A DNA stretch of 64,000 nt from Micromonospora ureilytica (lineage in GTDB: Bacteria; Actinomycetota; Actinomycetes; Mycobacteriales; Micromonosporaceae): assembly GCF_015751765.1 (NCBI RefSeq), contig NZ_JADOTX010000001.1, positions 2,170,001 through 2,234,000 on the forward strand. Direction: 5' to 3'. This document shows, piece by piece, positions 22,532 through 31,335 of this stretch. Both the position numbers and the translations under genes were made by a program. Numbering within the stretch: the stretch's first letter is position 1; every line of letters begins with the position of its first letter. The notes below the pieces were generated by a model that did not search any database, had not been told where the DNA came from, and was given only the letters and a program-made list of their open reading frames with translations.

Positions 22532-23260
22532 GTGGCACCCGTCACCGTCATCACCGGCGGCGGCCGGGGCATCGGCGCGGCCACCGCCCGCCGGCTCGCC
22601 GCCGCCGGTCACCACGTCGCCCTGTGCTACCGCCGCGACGAGGCCGCCGCCACCGCCGTCCTGGCCGACCTGCGGGCCGCCGGCGCACAGGCCATCGCGG
22701 TACGCGCCGACACCACCGACCCCGAGCAGGTGCGCGCCCTGTTCGACGCGGCCACCCAGCTCGGCCCGCTCACCGGCCTGGTCAACAACGCCGGCGTCAC
22801 CAGCCCCATCGGGCCCTTCACCGAGCTGCGCGTCGACGACCTGCGCCGGGTCGTCGACGTCAACCTCGTCGGCTACGTCCTCTGCGCCCAGCAGGCCGCC
22901 CGGCGGCTCACCGACGGCGGGGCGATCGTCAACGTCTCCTCGGCGGCCGCGACCCTCGGCAGCCCGGGGGAGTACGTGCACTACGCCGCCGTGAAGGCCG
23001 CCACCGACACCCTCACCGTCGGCCTGGCCAAGGAACTCGCCCCGAAGGGCATCCGGGTCAACGCCGTCGCCCCCGGCATCGTGCGCACCGACATCCACGC
23101 CGACTCCGGGGTGCCCGACCGCGCCGACTCCGCCGCCGGGCGCATCCCGCTGGGCCGCGCCGGTGAGCCCGACGAGATCGCCGCCGCCATCGCCTGGCTG
23201 CTCGGCCCGGACGCCTCGTACGCGACCGGGACCGTGCTGCGCGTCTCCGGCGGTCTCTGA
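22532..23260 (+). CDS. SDR family oxidoreductase (FabG-like)
   Basis: A 242-residue classical SDR. It has VTVITGGGRGIGAATARRLA (cofactor Gly motif), a CYRRDE segment after strand 2 suggesting NADP(H) preference, LVNNAGVTSP, the catalytic Ser of IVNVSSAAATLGS, the YVHYAAVKAA catalytic Tyr/Lys, and the C-terminal YATGTVLRVSGGL. It is closest in form to 3-oxoacyl-ACP reductase or glucose-1-dehydrogenase-type reductases; the substrate is not determinable. GTG 22532 has GGGAGG. Confidence 0.85.
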   Translation: MAPVTVITGGGRGIGAATARRLAAAGHHVALCYRRDEAAATAVLADLRAAGAQAIAVRADTTDPEQVRALFDAATQLGPLTGLVNNAGVTSPIGPFTELRVDDLRRVVDVNLVGYVLCAQQAARRLTDGGAIVNVSSAAATLGSPGEYVHYAAVKAATDTLTVGLAKELAPKGIRVNAVAPGIVRTDIHADSGVPDRADSAAGRIPLGRAGEPDEIAAAIAWLLGPDASYATGTVLRVSGGL

Positions 23261-23271
23261 CCACGCCTCCA

Positions 23272-23316
23272 CGCGGTCGGAGACCGCCGGGCGTTCGCGC
23301 GGTCGGAGACCGCCGG
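23272..23316. terminator. Two identical tandem hairpins between convergent genes
   Basis: GCGGTC-GGA-GACCGC occurs at 23273-23287 and again at 23299-23313, each within a repeated 19-base unit spaced 26 bases apart. It sits between the SDR gene and the MFS small-subunit gene; a bidirectional terminator is likely. Confidence 0.5.
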
Positions 23317-23323
23317 ATCCGGT

Positions 23324-23449
23324 TCAGTGGGTGAAGAGCTTCGCCGCGGTCACGACGGTCTGCGCGACCCCGTAGCCGAGCAGCGCCGCCACCACCAACC
23401 AGGAGATCCACAACCGGGCCTGCTGCCCGGGTCGGCTGTCCGCACTCAT
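23324..23449 (-). CDS. MFS transporter small subunit (41-residue membrane protein)
   Basis: A 41-residue protein: short polar N-terminus (MSADSRPGQQARLW), then one transmembrane helix (ISWLVVAALLGYGVAQTVVT) and a short tail AAKLFTH. Its ATG overlaps the stop of the upstream OFA transporter (ATGA). It has GAGGAG upstream. Small single-helix proteins encoded directly after OFA-type MFS genes are known as MFS transporter small subunits. The size and coupling support that call here. Confidence 0.75.
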   Translation of the reverse strand: MSADSRPGQQARLWISWLVVAALLGYGVAQTVVTAAKLFTH

Positions 23450-24894
23450 CGCGTACCACTCCTCTGCGCCGTCGTGTCCTCGTCCACGTCCCGATCCGCG
23501 TTCCCATCGGCGTCCCGTTGCGTGTTCTGCTCCGCCGACGGTTCGTGGTAGCGCTGCGGCACCGGCCGCACCAGCAGGTTCGCCACGAAGCCCACGGCCA
23601 GCACCCCCACCATCGTGAACAGCGCCGGACGGTACGCCGCGGCCGTCAGCGAGCCCGGCTCGCCCTGCGCGTCGAGGAACCCGTTGACGATCAGCGGACC
23701 CGCGATTCCCGCCGCCGACCAGGCGGTCAGCAGCCGACCGTGGATCGCACCGACCTGGAAGGTGCCGAACAGGTCCCGCAGGTACGCCGGCACGGTCGCG
23801 AACCCACCACCGTAGAACGACAGGATCACGCAGGCCAACAGCACGAACAGGGCCGTCGAGGTCTGCCCGACCAGCGCCAGCAGCGCGTACAGCACCATGC
23901 CGACACCCAGGTACACCAGGTAGATCGGTTTGCGGCCGATGACGTCCGAGGTGGACGACCACACGAACCGGCCGGCCATGTTGAACAGCGACAGCAGACC
24001 CACGAACCCGCCGGCCGCCGCGACGGTCACCGCCGAGGTGCCGTTGTCGCGGAAGAAGTCCTGGATCATCGGGCTGGCCTGCTCCAGGATGCCGATGCCG
24101 GCGGTCACGTTGCAGAACAGCACCACCCACAGCAGCCAGAACGAGCGGGTCTTCACCGCGTTCGCCGCCGACACGTTCGCCGTGGTGACCAGCGGCTTCG
24201 CCGCCACGCTGGCCGGGTCGAAGCCGGCCGGCCGCCAGTCCGGCGCCGGCACCCGCACGTTCGCCACCCCGAACATCATGATCACGAAGTAGCCCAGGCC
24301 GAGCGTCACGAACAGCCACACCAGGGCGCTGCCCGACGCCGTCGACCCCGCGTTGGACGGGTCGTACCCGGAGTCGTAGAACGACAACAGTTGCCGCGAC
24401 AGGGGAGAGGCAACCATCGCCCCACCACCGAACCCCATGATCGCCAACCCGGTGGCCAGCCCCGGCCGGTCCGGGAACCACTTGATCAGGGTGGAGACGG
24501 GGGAGATGTAGCCGATGCCCAGCCCGATGCCGCCGAGCAGCCCGTAGCCCAGATACAGCAGCCACAGCTGCTTCGTGGCGATGCCCAGCGAGCCCACCAG
24601 GAAACCCGTCGCCCAGAAACAGGCCGAGACGAACATGGCCTTACGCGGCCCGTTCGCCTCCACCCAGGTCCCGGCGACCGCGGCGGACAACCCGAGCATC
24701 ACGATCGCGATGCTGAAGATCACCCCGATCGCCGTCTGACCGGTGTCGAAGTGGGCGATCAGGGAGTTCTTGTAGACGCTTGTGGCGTAGACCTGACCGA
24801 TGCAGAGGTGGATGGCCAACGCCGCCGGGGGGATGAGCCAACGGCTGTAGCCGGGCGGCGCGACGGTGTGCCGACGATCGAGTGCGGAAAGCAT
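23446..24894 (-). CDS. OFA family MFS transporter (oxalate/formate antiporter-like)
   Basis: A 482-residue transporter with twelve predicted helices. Early features are WLIPPAALAIHLCIGQVYATSVYKN and the IGVIFSIAIVMLGLSAA helix. LLGGIGLGIGYISPVSTLIKWFPDRPGLATGLAIMGFG is the OFA-type central motif. WSSTSDVIGRKPIY follows, the second-half MFS loop motif. OFA members exchange small carboxylates; the actual substrate is unknown. The C-terminal tail is Asp/Glu/Arg-rich and polar. ATG 24894 has GAGAGGAAG. It is translationally coupled to its small subunit. Confidence 0.85.
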   Translation of the reverse strand: MLSALDRRHTVAPPGYSRWLIPPAALAIHLCIGQVYATSVYKNSLIAHFDTGQTAIGVIFSIAIVMLGLSAAVAGTWVEANGPRKAMFVSACFWATGFLVGSLGIATKQLWLLYLGYGLLGGIGLGIGYISPVSTLIKWFPDRPGLATGLAIMGFGGGAMVASPLSRQLLSFYDSGYDPSNAGSTASGSALVWLFVTLGLGYFVIMMFGVANVRVPAPDWRPAGFDPASVAAKPLVTTANVSAANAVKTRSFWLLWVVLFCNVTAGIGILEQASPMIQDFFRDNGTSAVTVAAAGGFVGLLSLFNMAGRFVWSSTSDVIGRKPIYLVYLGVGMVLYALLALVGQTSTALFVLLACVILSFYGGGFATVPAYLRDLFGTFQVGAIHGRLLTAWSAAGIAGPLIVNGFLDAQGEPGSLTAAAYRPALFTMVGVLAVGFVANLLVRPVPQRYHEPSAEQNTQRDADGNADRDVDEDTTAQRSGTR

Positions 24895-25035
24895 GCGCTG
24901 CTTCCTCTCCGACGAGGACGAGAAACGTCGCACCCAACGTGCCCACACCACTCGTATGCGGCAAACCTCACCGTCGCCGGACGGTCGTTCCGCTGAGCTG
25001 AGCGGTCAGTCAGCGTCCGCGCGCACCGCGCGCCG

Positions 25036-26415
25036 CTAGCGCAGGTCCGGGGTGTGCCAGCCGCCGGCCAACGCGTCGGCGTCCGCCGGACCCCAACTGC
25101 CCTTCTCGTACGACTGCACCGCCGTCGACAGATCCAGGATCGGCTCGACGATGCGCCACTCCTGCTCGATCGTCTCGGCACGCGCGAAGCGCAGGTGCTG
25201 CCCGTCCATCGCGTCGTCGAGCAGCCGCTCGTACGCTTCCTGTCGGCGCCCGAAAGCCGCGCCGAAGTCGACGGACAGGTCCACCGGACGGCTCGCCACC
25301 TCGGCGCCCGGGCTCTTCGCCTGGATCGACATCGTGATGCCGTCACCACGCCCGAGGCGGAAACGCAGCAGGTTCGCGAGCCCCACCGTGCCCCGCTCGG
25401 CCGGGATCAGCGGGCGCTGCGGCTGCTTGAACTCGACCACGACCTCCGTCGCCGTCCCCGGCAGGGACTTGCCGGTGCGCAGATAGAAGGGCACACCCGC
25501 CCAGCGGGGGGAGTCGACAGTCAACCGGGTCGACACGAACGTCTCCGTGTTCGAGTCCGCCGCCACGCCCGGCTCGTCGCGGTAGCCGGCGTACTGCCCA
25601 CGGACCGTGGACTCCGGCGACAGCGGCGCGACCTGCCGCAGCACCGCGGCCTCCGCCTCCCGGAACGCCGCGGTGTCCTCGCTGGCCGGCGCCTCCATCG
25701 CGATGAGCGCGACGACCTGCAGGATGTGGTTCTGCAGCACATCGCGGGTCGCGCCCACCGTGTCGTAGAAGCCGGCCCGGCCCTGCGTACCGAAACCCTC
25801 GGCGAGGGTCACCTGGATGTTGTCGATGTGCTCGTTGTTCCACAGCGGCTCGAACAGCCGGTTGGCGAACCGGAAGGCGTAGAGACTCTCGACGGCTTCC
25901 TTGCCGAGGTAGTGGTCGATGCGGAACACGCGCTCCGACGCGAAGGCCGAGGCCAACGTGCGTTCCAACTCGCGGGAGGACTCCAGGTCACGCCCGAACG
26001 GCTTCTCCACGATCGCCCGACCCCGGTCGGCCAGACCCACGGCCGCCAGGCCCTCGACGACGGAGCCGAACACCGCCGGAGGGATCGCCAGGTAGAAGAC
26101 GGGACGCTCGGCGTCGCGCAGCCGCTCAGCCAGCCGCTGGTACGTCGTCGGGTCCGCGTAGTTTCCGGAGATCATCGAAAGGTTGTCCGCCAGCCGATCG
26201 AAGGTCTCGTCGTCGATCTCGTCGGTGACCTCGGTGACCGACTTGCGGGCCATGGTGACCAACTGCTGATCATCCCAGGGGGAGCGGGCCACGCCGATCA
26301 CCGGGACGTCGAGCCGGTCGCGCCGGGTCAACTCGTACAGGGCCGGGAACAGCTTTTTCGAGACAAGGTCCCCCGTGACGCCGAACAGCACTACCGCGTC
26401 CGAGCGCATGTGCAT
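25036..26415 (-). CDS. zwf: Glucose-6-phosphate 1-dehydrogenase
   Basis: Oxidises glucose 6-phosphate to 6-phosphogluconolactone, making NADPH, the first step of the oxidative pentose phosphate pathway. It has the cofactor motif FGVTGDLVSKKLFPALY, EKPFGRD and the active-site RIDHYLGKEAVESL. Length 459 is slightly short of the usual 480-510 but contains all core regions. The start at 26415 is placed after GGGAAG; ATG 26427 would add four residues. It stands alone here, without tal, tkt, opcA or devB next to it, so it may be an additional zwf copy. Confidence 0.9.
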   Translation of the reverse strand: MHMRSDAVVLFGVTGDLVSKKLFPALYELTRRDRLDVPVIGVARSPWDDQQLVTMARKSVTEVTDEIDDETFDRLADNLSMISGNYADPTTYQRLAERLRDAERPVFYLAIPPAVFGSVVEGLAAVGLADRGRAIVEKPFGRDLESSRELERTLASAFASERVFRIDHYLGKEAVESLYAFRFANRLFEPLWNNEHIDNIQVTLAEGFGTQGRAGFYDTVGATRDVLQNHILQVVALIAMEAPASEDTAAFREAEAAVLRQVAPLSPESTVRGQYAGYRDEPGVAADSNTETFVSTRLTVDSPRWAGVPFYLRTGKSLPGTATEVVVEFKQPQRPLIPAERGTVGLANLLRFRLGRGDGITMSIQAKSPGAEVASRPVDLSVDFGAAFGRRQEAYERLLDDAMDGQHLRFARAETIEQEWRIVEPILDLSTAVQSYEKGSWGPADADALAGGWHTPDLR

Positions 26416-26628
26416 GGCACTTCCCATTCGATCATCCGAACCTGATCTTCCGAACGGACAACGGCACGACCCACTCCAGGAATTCCCCAGCGTGGGGCGT
26501 ACGTGAGGTCGGCGACAACACTGTCTCGACGAGCCCTTATGTTAAGGAAGGTTTACAGTACAGGCGGGGCACCGGTAGCCTGCGACTCTAATCGACCAAC
26601 GTCGATCATGACGAGGCCTGGAGGTACC

Positions 26629-28227
26629 GTGCGTCGCCGAAACACCACCACACGGCTGCTGGCCATAGCCGCACTCGCGCTACCACTCACCCTGCCCGCA
26701 ACGCCCGCCGCCGCCGAGGCACCCACCGCACCAGCCCGACACCTCAGCGACGTCATCCCCGCACCTGTCGAAACCCGACCCGACCCGCACACCGCGTTCC
26801 GGCTCACCCCACTGACAGTCATCCGCACCACCCCCGGCTCGGCCGCCGCCTGGCGCATCGGCCACCAACTCGCCACGACACTGCGCCCCGCCACCGGCCA
26901 CCCCCTGCCCGTCCTGCCCGTACGCTCCACCCCGCTACCCGAGATCGCCCTGCTCATCGGGGGCGCCGACGACCGCATCGGCCAGCAGGGCTACCAACTC
27001 GACGTCACCCGCCGCGGCGTCACCATCCGAGCCAACACCCCTGACGGGCTGTTCGCCGGCACCCAGACACTGCGCCAACTGCTGCCCGCCGAGATCGAGG
27101 CACCCAACCGGCAGCGGAACACCTGGACCGTCCCCGGCGGACGAATCATCGACTACCCACGCTTCGCCTACCGCGGCGCGATGCTCGACCTCGCACGACA
27201 CTTCCACACGGTCGACGACATCACCGCCTACGTGGACCTGCTCAGCCAGTACAAAATCAACTACCTGCACCTGCACCTCACCGACGACCAGGGCTGGCGC
27301 ATCCAGATCGACTCCTGGCCCCGCCTCACCACCGTCGGCGGCGGACCCGGCACCGGAGTCGACGGCGTCGGCCCCGGATACCTCACCAAAGCCGACTACA
27401 AGACCGTCGTCGCCTACGCCGCCGCGCGACACATCACCATCATCCCCGAGATCGACATGCCCGGACACACCAACGCCGCCCAGTCGACCTACCCCGAACT
27501 CAACTGCGACGGCGTCGCACCGCCCCCGCGCACCGACATCACCGTCGGCTACAGCTCCCTCTGCATCAACGACGAACTCACCTACCGATTCGTCGAGGAC
27601 GTCATCCGCGAACTCGCCGCCATCACCCCCGGACCGTTCCTGCACATCGGCGGCGACGAAGCCCACGCGACCACCGACGAGGACTACCGCACCTTCATGA
27701 ACCGCGTCCTGCCCCTGGTCGCGAAGTACGGCAAGCGCGCCTCCGGATGGAACGAGATCACCCAGGCCGACACGTCCACCGACGTCGTCGCCCAGTTCTG
27801 GGGCACCGGCACCACCAACGCCAGCCTCGCCGCGGCCGCCGCCCGCGGCAACAAAGTCATCATGTCCCCGGCGAACAAGGCCTACCTGGACATGAAGTAC
27901 GACGCCAACACCCGCCTCGGCCTGCGCTGGGCCGGCCTGATCGAGGTGTCCGACGCGTACGGCTGGGACCCCGCCACCCGAGTCACCGGCGTCGGCGAGA
28001 ACGCCATCCTCGGCGTCGAGGCCCCACTCTGGTCCGAGACGCTGCGCACCCTCGACGACATCGAATACATGGCCTTCCCCCGCCTACCCGCCATCGCCGA
28101 ACTCGGCTGGTCCACCTCCGCCAGCCACGACTGGGAATCGTTCCGGACCCGACTGGGGGAGCAGGCACCCCGCTGGCACCTGCAACAGGTCGACTTCTAC
28201 CCGTCCCCGCAGGTGCCCTGGACCTGA
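26629..28227 (+). CDS. Secreted GH20 beta-N-acetylhexosaminidase
   Basis: A 532-residue secreted glycosidase. GTG 26629 follows GGAGG. Signal peptide RRRNTTTRLLAIAALALPLT, cleaved near AAA-E. The GH20b alpha/beta domain (about 40-160) precedes the GH20 barrel (about 165-525). Key residues: YRGAMLDLARHFH, INYLHLHLTDDQGWRI, HIGGDEAH with the catalytic Asp-Glu pair, and WNEI and LWSE near the end. It releases terminal GlcNAc/GalNAc, likely from chitin oligomers or muropeptides. It is divergent from zwf. Confidence 0.9.
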   Translation: MRRRNTTTRLLAIAALALPLTLPATPAAAEAPTAPARHLSDVIPAPVETRPDPHTAFRLTPLTVIRTTPGSAAAWRIGHQLATTLRPATGHPLPVLPVRSTPLPEIALLIGGADDRIGQQGYQLDVTRRGVTIRANTPDGLFAGTQTLRQLLPAEIEAPNRQRNTWTVPGGRIIDYPRFAYRGAMLDLARHFHTVDDITAYVDLLSQYKINYLHLHLTDDQGWRIQIDSWPRLTTVGGGPGTGVDGVGPGYLTKADYKTVVAYAAARHITIIPEIDMPGHTNAAQSTYPELNCDGVAPPPRTDITVGYSSLCINDELTYRFVEDVIRELAAITPGPFLHIGGDEAHATTDEDYRTFMNRVLPLVAKYGKRASGWNEITQADTSTDVVAQFWGTGTTNASLAAAAARGNKVIMSPANKAYLDMKYDANTRLGLRWAGLIEVSDAYGWDPATRVTGVGENAILGVEAPLWSETLRTLDDIEYMAFPRLPAIAELGWSTSASHDWESFRTRLGEQAPRWHLQQVDFYPSPQVPWT

Positions 28228-28247
28228 GCCGCACCCCGCCACACAGT

Positions 28248-28278
28248 GTGGGCACCGGCCGACCCGGCCGGTGCCCAC
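28248..28278. terminator. Perfect 13-bp hairpin between GH20 gene and lipoprotein gene
   Basis: GTGGGCACCGGCC (28248-28260) pairs completely with GGCCGGTGCCCAC (28266-28278) around a five-base loop. It lies 21 bases after the GH20 stop and just before the convergent stop at 28286, so it can serve both genes. Confidence 0.65.
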
Positions 28279-28285
28279 GCGACGA

Positions 28286-28750
28286 TCAGCGACCGCAGAC
28301 GGTGTCCAACGCCTTCAGCGGCGGGTCGAGATCCGGCGCCTCGACCTCGGTGGCCTTCGGACTGGCCAGGTGCTTCTCGACCCCCGCGGCCAAGGTCTCC
28401 AACGCGGTACGCACCTGCGGATCGACAGCGGTCGGCGCCGCCGTCCGGAGATCCTGCAACAGCGCGGTGTAGTGGCCCCGGACCTTCACGCCCGCCTCCT
28501 TGGCGCTGACCGGCTTGTCGATCGCGGCGATCGCGTCGTCGGCCATCGCGACGTAATGCTTCTTGACAAAAACGAGGCTGGCGTCGCAGACCTCCTTGCT
28601 GTTCGCCGCCACGTCGACGGTCGGGCTGGGCGCCGATGTCGCCGTCGGCGCGCCGGTCCCCGCGCTCTCCTTCTCGGCAGGCTGGCAGCCGACAACGAGC
28701 CCAACGGTCGCGACCAGGCCAACGACAATACGGACAGGCTTACTCGTCAA
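28286..28750 (-). CDS. Hypothetical lipoprotein
   Basis: A 154-residue precursor. A lipoprotein signal is clear: LTSKPVRIVVGLVATVGLVVGC, with the lipobox LVVGC at about residue 22. A Ser/Thr/Pro/Ala-rich linker and a helical domain follow (SKEVCDASLVFVKKHYVAMADDAIAAIDK...LKALDTVCG), with two cysteines that may pair. The start is placed at TTG 28750, preceded by GGGGGAA, because it gives an exact signal peptide; no ATG or GTG fits. No family recognised; a membrane-tethered surface protein. Confidence 0.6.
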   Translation of the reverse strand: MTSKPVRIVVGLVATVGLVVGCQPAEKESAGTGAPTATSAPSPTVDVAANSKEVCDASLVFVKKHYVAMADDAIAAIDKPVSAKEAGVKVRGHYTALLQDLRTAAPTAVDPQVRTALETLAAGVEKHLASPKATEVEAPDLDPPLKALDTVCGR

Positions 28751-28907
28751 GGTGTTCCCCCGTGGTGATGCGGCCCCACCGTTCACGATGAACGCGCAGT
28801 GGCCAGAGCGCACCACTGTAGACAGCCAACGTCGATGACGCACACGCCTTTCACCCGCCGGACATGAGACGTTGGAGCACACAGCCAACTCCAGCGAGGA
28901 CCCCTCC

Positions 28908-29690
28908 ATGAACCTGGCGTACGACCAATCACCGGACACCGGACCAGCGGTGGTGTGCCTACCCATGTTCAGCATGAGCCGCACCGCCACGGCCTCCGCC
29001 TTCAGCCCCGCCCTGGCAGGCTCGGGCCTACGAGAGATCCACCTGGACCTGCCCGGCCACGGAGACACCCCCGCACACTGCCCACCCACCTCCCAGGCGG
29101 TGCTGGACACCGTCTGCGCCTGGCTCGACCACCACCTCGACACGCCAGCCCTGCTCGCCGGTGGCTCCTACGGCGCGTACCTGGCCGCCGGCATCGCCCG
29201 CCAACGACCCGACCTCGTCCGCGGGCTGCTCCTCGTCTGCCCCGGCGTCACCATCGCCCGTCACAGCCGGAACCTGCCCGACCAACCACCGCTCGACGCG
29301 CCCACCGGCTGGCTCGACGCCGCCCCCACCGCCCTGCACGCACACCTCGACGCCGCCCTGGGACACCGCACCCCAGCCGTCGTCGCGACGGTGCTCGCGG
29401 CACTGAACTCCGGCGGCCCCGGCGACGCGACATTCCAACAGGAGCTGCAGAGCGGCCCCGGCTACGCGCTACCCGACGAGGACGCCGACGCCACCTTCGA
29501 CGGCCCGGTCAGCGTCATCACCGGCCGACAGGACCACATCGTCGGGTACGCCGACCAGTTCCGCGCCATGCGCCACTACCCGCGCGGCACCTACACCGTG
29601 ATCGACGCCGCCGGGCACTACCTGCCGTACGAACAACCCACCCTGCTGCGCGCGCTCACCCAGGACTGGCTGCGCCGTACGCACATCTGA
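28908..29690 (+). CDS. Alpha/beta hydrolase
   Basis: A 260-residue alpha/beta-fold hydrolase. The nucleophile elbow is AGGSYGAYLAAG (G-G-S-Y-G). LDLPGHGDTPAH forms the oxyanion-proximal region. The acid lies in VITGRQDHIVGY and the catalytic histidine in DAAGHYLPYEQ. ATG 28908 has GAGGA; an upstream in-frame ATG (28872) has none. No signal peptide. The substrate is unknown. It is followed by a strong hairpin and the convergent GNAT gene. Confidence 0.82.
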   Translation: MNLAYDQSPDTGPAVVCLPMFSMSRTATASAFSPALAGSGLREIHLDLPGHGDTPAHCPPTSQAVLDTVCAWLDHHLDTPALLAGGSYGAYLAAGIARQRPDLVRGLLLVCPGVTIARHSRNLPDQPPLDAPTGWLDAAPTALHAHLDAALGHRTPAVVATVLAALNSGGPGDATFQQELQSGPGYALPDEDADATFDGPVSVITGRQDHIVGYADQFRAMRHYPRGTYTVIDAAGHYLPYEQPTLLRALTQDWLRRTHI

Positions 29691-29788
29691 CGGCACGAGC
29701 TGGGGGAGTGGACCGCTTGGCGAACGCCACCGTCGCCTGGACAGCTTCACGATCACCACGAACGGTTGGCTCAGGCGCGGCCCTGCTG

Positions 29789-29830
29789 TGATCCGGGGCG
29801 GGACGCGGTCCTGTGCCCCGCCCCGGATCA
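29789..29830. terminator. Perfect 14-bp hairpin between convergent hydrolase and GNAT genes
   Basis: TGATCCGGGGCGGG (29789-29802) pairs perfectly with CCCGCCCCGGATCA (29817-29830) around a 14-base loop, followed on the plus strand by GGTCAAAT. Probable bidirectional terminator. Confidence 0.65.
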
Positions 29831-29837
29831 GGTCAAA

Positions 29838-30320
29838 TCAGAGTTCCCGGTAGTAGACGGCGACCGGCAGCGGCGTGCAACCCAGTGCTTCGTACAGGGC
29901 TCGGGCGGGCACATGGAATCCGTCCCCACCCGTGCCGATCGTGACGACCTCGGCGCCGAGGTCCCGCATCGCGGCGAACGCATGCTCGCACAGCACGGTT
30001 CCCGCGCCGAGCCGGCGGTGCTCCGCGGACACGGCGAGGATCGTGACGCTGGCGCTTCGGCGCTCGGGTTCTACGGCCCAGGCCACGTAACCGGCGATGG
30101 CACCGTCGATCTCAGCGACCGCAACGTACCGGTGCTCGGCGGGGTCGTGGAGCACGGCAACCTGCTCGACGTAGTCGTCACGCCACTTTCCGTGCTGGTT
30201 GGCAAAAACGATCTCGCCCACGAGCGGGCGGAACGATTCTTCGTAGAACGGTCCGAACGTCTCGATGGTCAGTTCGGTGAGCCGATCCAGGTCATGCTGA
30301 AGAAACGAGCGGATACGCAT
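29838..30320 (-). CDS. GNAT family N-acetyltransferase
   Basis: A 160-residue acetyltransferase with one GNAT fold. Strand beta4 and the acetyl-CoA loop are SASVTILAVSAEHRRLGAGTVLCEHA (the R-x-x-G-x-G/A signature appears as RRLGAG). Strand 5 and the C-terminal part are AEVVTIGTGGDGFHVPARALYEALGCTPLP. ATG 30320 has GAGAGG upstream. The acceptor amine is unknown. Confidence 0.8.
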   Translation of the reverse strand: MRIRSFLQHDLDRLTELTIETFGPFYEESFRPLVGEIVFANQHGKWRDDYVEQVAVLHDPAEHRYVAVAEIDGAIAGYVAWAVEPERRSASVTILAVSAEHRRLGAGTVLCEHAFAAMRDLGAEVVTIGTGGDGFHVPARALYEALGCTPLPVAVYYREL

Positions 30321-30515
30321 GTGAGTGTGCCTCTCAAGCTGAGGTTCTGAAGGCCGACAAACCAGGCATCAGATGGCCAGCCAGCGGCCGGAACGGCGGC
30401 GAGCCGACCCTCAGTGGCGGGTACGCCAAGCGGCGAAGCAACTCATGATCCGAATCCTACGCGGAGCTGCAACCGCATTCGCGGCACAGCACGACGGACT
30501 GGTAACGGCGATTCG

Positions 30516-30529
30516 ATAATGCACATTAT
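30516..30529. promoter_or_regulatory. AT-rich 14-bp palindrome in the 256-base gap 30321-30576
   Basis: ATAATG-CA-CATTAT is a perfect palindrome in an otherwise GC-rich noncoding stretch. It lies between the start side of the GNAT gene and the 3' end of the zinc-ribbon gene. No gene or RNA is seen in the rest of this gap. It could be a regulator site or part of the GNAT promoter region. Confidence 0.35.
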
Positions 30530-30576
30530 GTAAAGTAGCGCGTTCTGACGGTCCCCTCACGGTTGCTCGACAGGGG

Positions 30577-31335
30577 TCAGTCGCGCGTCAGGCCGGGCGG
30601 ACACGCGTCCTCGTCCGGCCCGACGAGGCGTGCGTTGACCAGCGGGTTGTGCCGCAGTGCCGTGAGCACAGCGACGCTGGCACCGATGTCGGTCCAGGTG
30701 TCGTCCCAGAGGGCCGAGACGAGCCAGGAGCGATCCGCGGGAAAGAACAGGTCGGGCAACGCCCCGTCGCCGCGCAGGTGACCGGTCCGCCAGGTGAGGG
30801 CCTGTTCCGGCCCGGCCTCCACCAACAGGTAGGACCAGCCCCAGTAGAGGGACACTTTCGGAGCTTGTGGAAAGACGACGTCGTGGGCGCCGGTGTCGAG
30901 AAAGCCCAGCCACCAGGGCTGATCCGGCGTGCACGCGGCCAGCTCATCGATCACCGCGCGCTCGTGGGCGTCGAGACCGACGCCGGTGGGCGGGTGGAAC
31001 GTGCCGTATGCGTCGAACACCGGCGGGATCGCGGTGGTGACCGACAAACCCTGCGTAGTGCGGCCGGCGAGCCAGGCGACGTCGCTGGCCGTGCCGATCC
31101 GCCACTGCCGCCCGTCCTTGCCGACCTGGACGCGGCCGGTCCGGGTTGTGGTGTCACCGGCGTGGGGTGCGGCGACGGCGGTGGGCGATGCCCATGGAGA
31201 CCACCCGGGTCGGTCGGCCGCCGGCCACCGGTGCCCCTCGGGACAGATCCAGTTCAGGGGATCGTCCGGATCCCGGTACACCGTGGGTGTGCCGGGTAGA
31301 CCACACTCGGGGCAGGTGGCGACGGGCGACGTCAT
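30577..31335 (-). CDS. Hypothetical protein with N-terminal zinc ribbon
   Basis: A 252-residue protein. Residues about 8-35 contain CPECG and, about 20 residues on, CPEGH, a likely C2-CH zinc ribbon. The remainder is Trp-rich and acidic, with PWWLGFLDTGAHDVVFP, LYWGWSYLLVEAG and SWLVSALWDDTWTDIG, suggesting a folded domain of unknown function. I recognise no named family. Its ATG overlaps the stop of the small ATPase gene (ATGA), so the two are co-translated. Confidence 0.6.
   Translation of the reverse strand: MTSPVATCPECGLPGTPTVYRDPDDPLNWICPEGHRWPAADRPGWSPWASPTAVAAPHAGDTTTRTGRVQVGKDGRQWRIGTASDVAWLAGRTTQGLSVTTAIPPVFDAYGTFHPPTGVGLDAHERAVIDELAACTPDQPWWLGFLDTGAHDVVFPQAPKVSLYWGWSYLLVEAGPEQALTWRTGHLRGDGALPDLFFPADRSWLVSALWDDTWTDIGASVAVLTALRHNPLVNARLVGPDEDACPPGLTRD

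Noticed and set aside
26537..26560. TTATGTTAAGGAAGGTTTACAGTA region as a known chitin/hydrolase operator before the GH20 gene
   Set aside because: It faintly recalls AT-rich operators before actinomycete glycosidases, but the symmetry is too weak to support a call.
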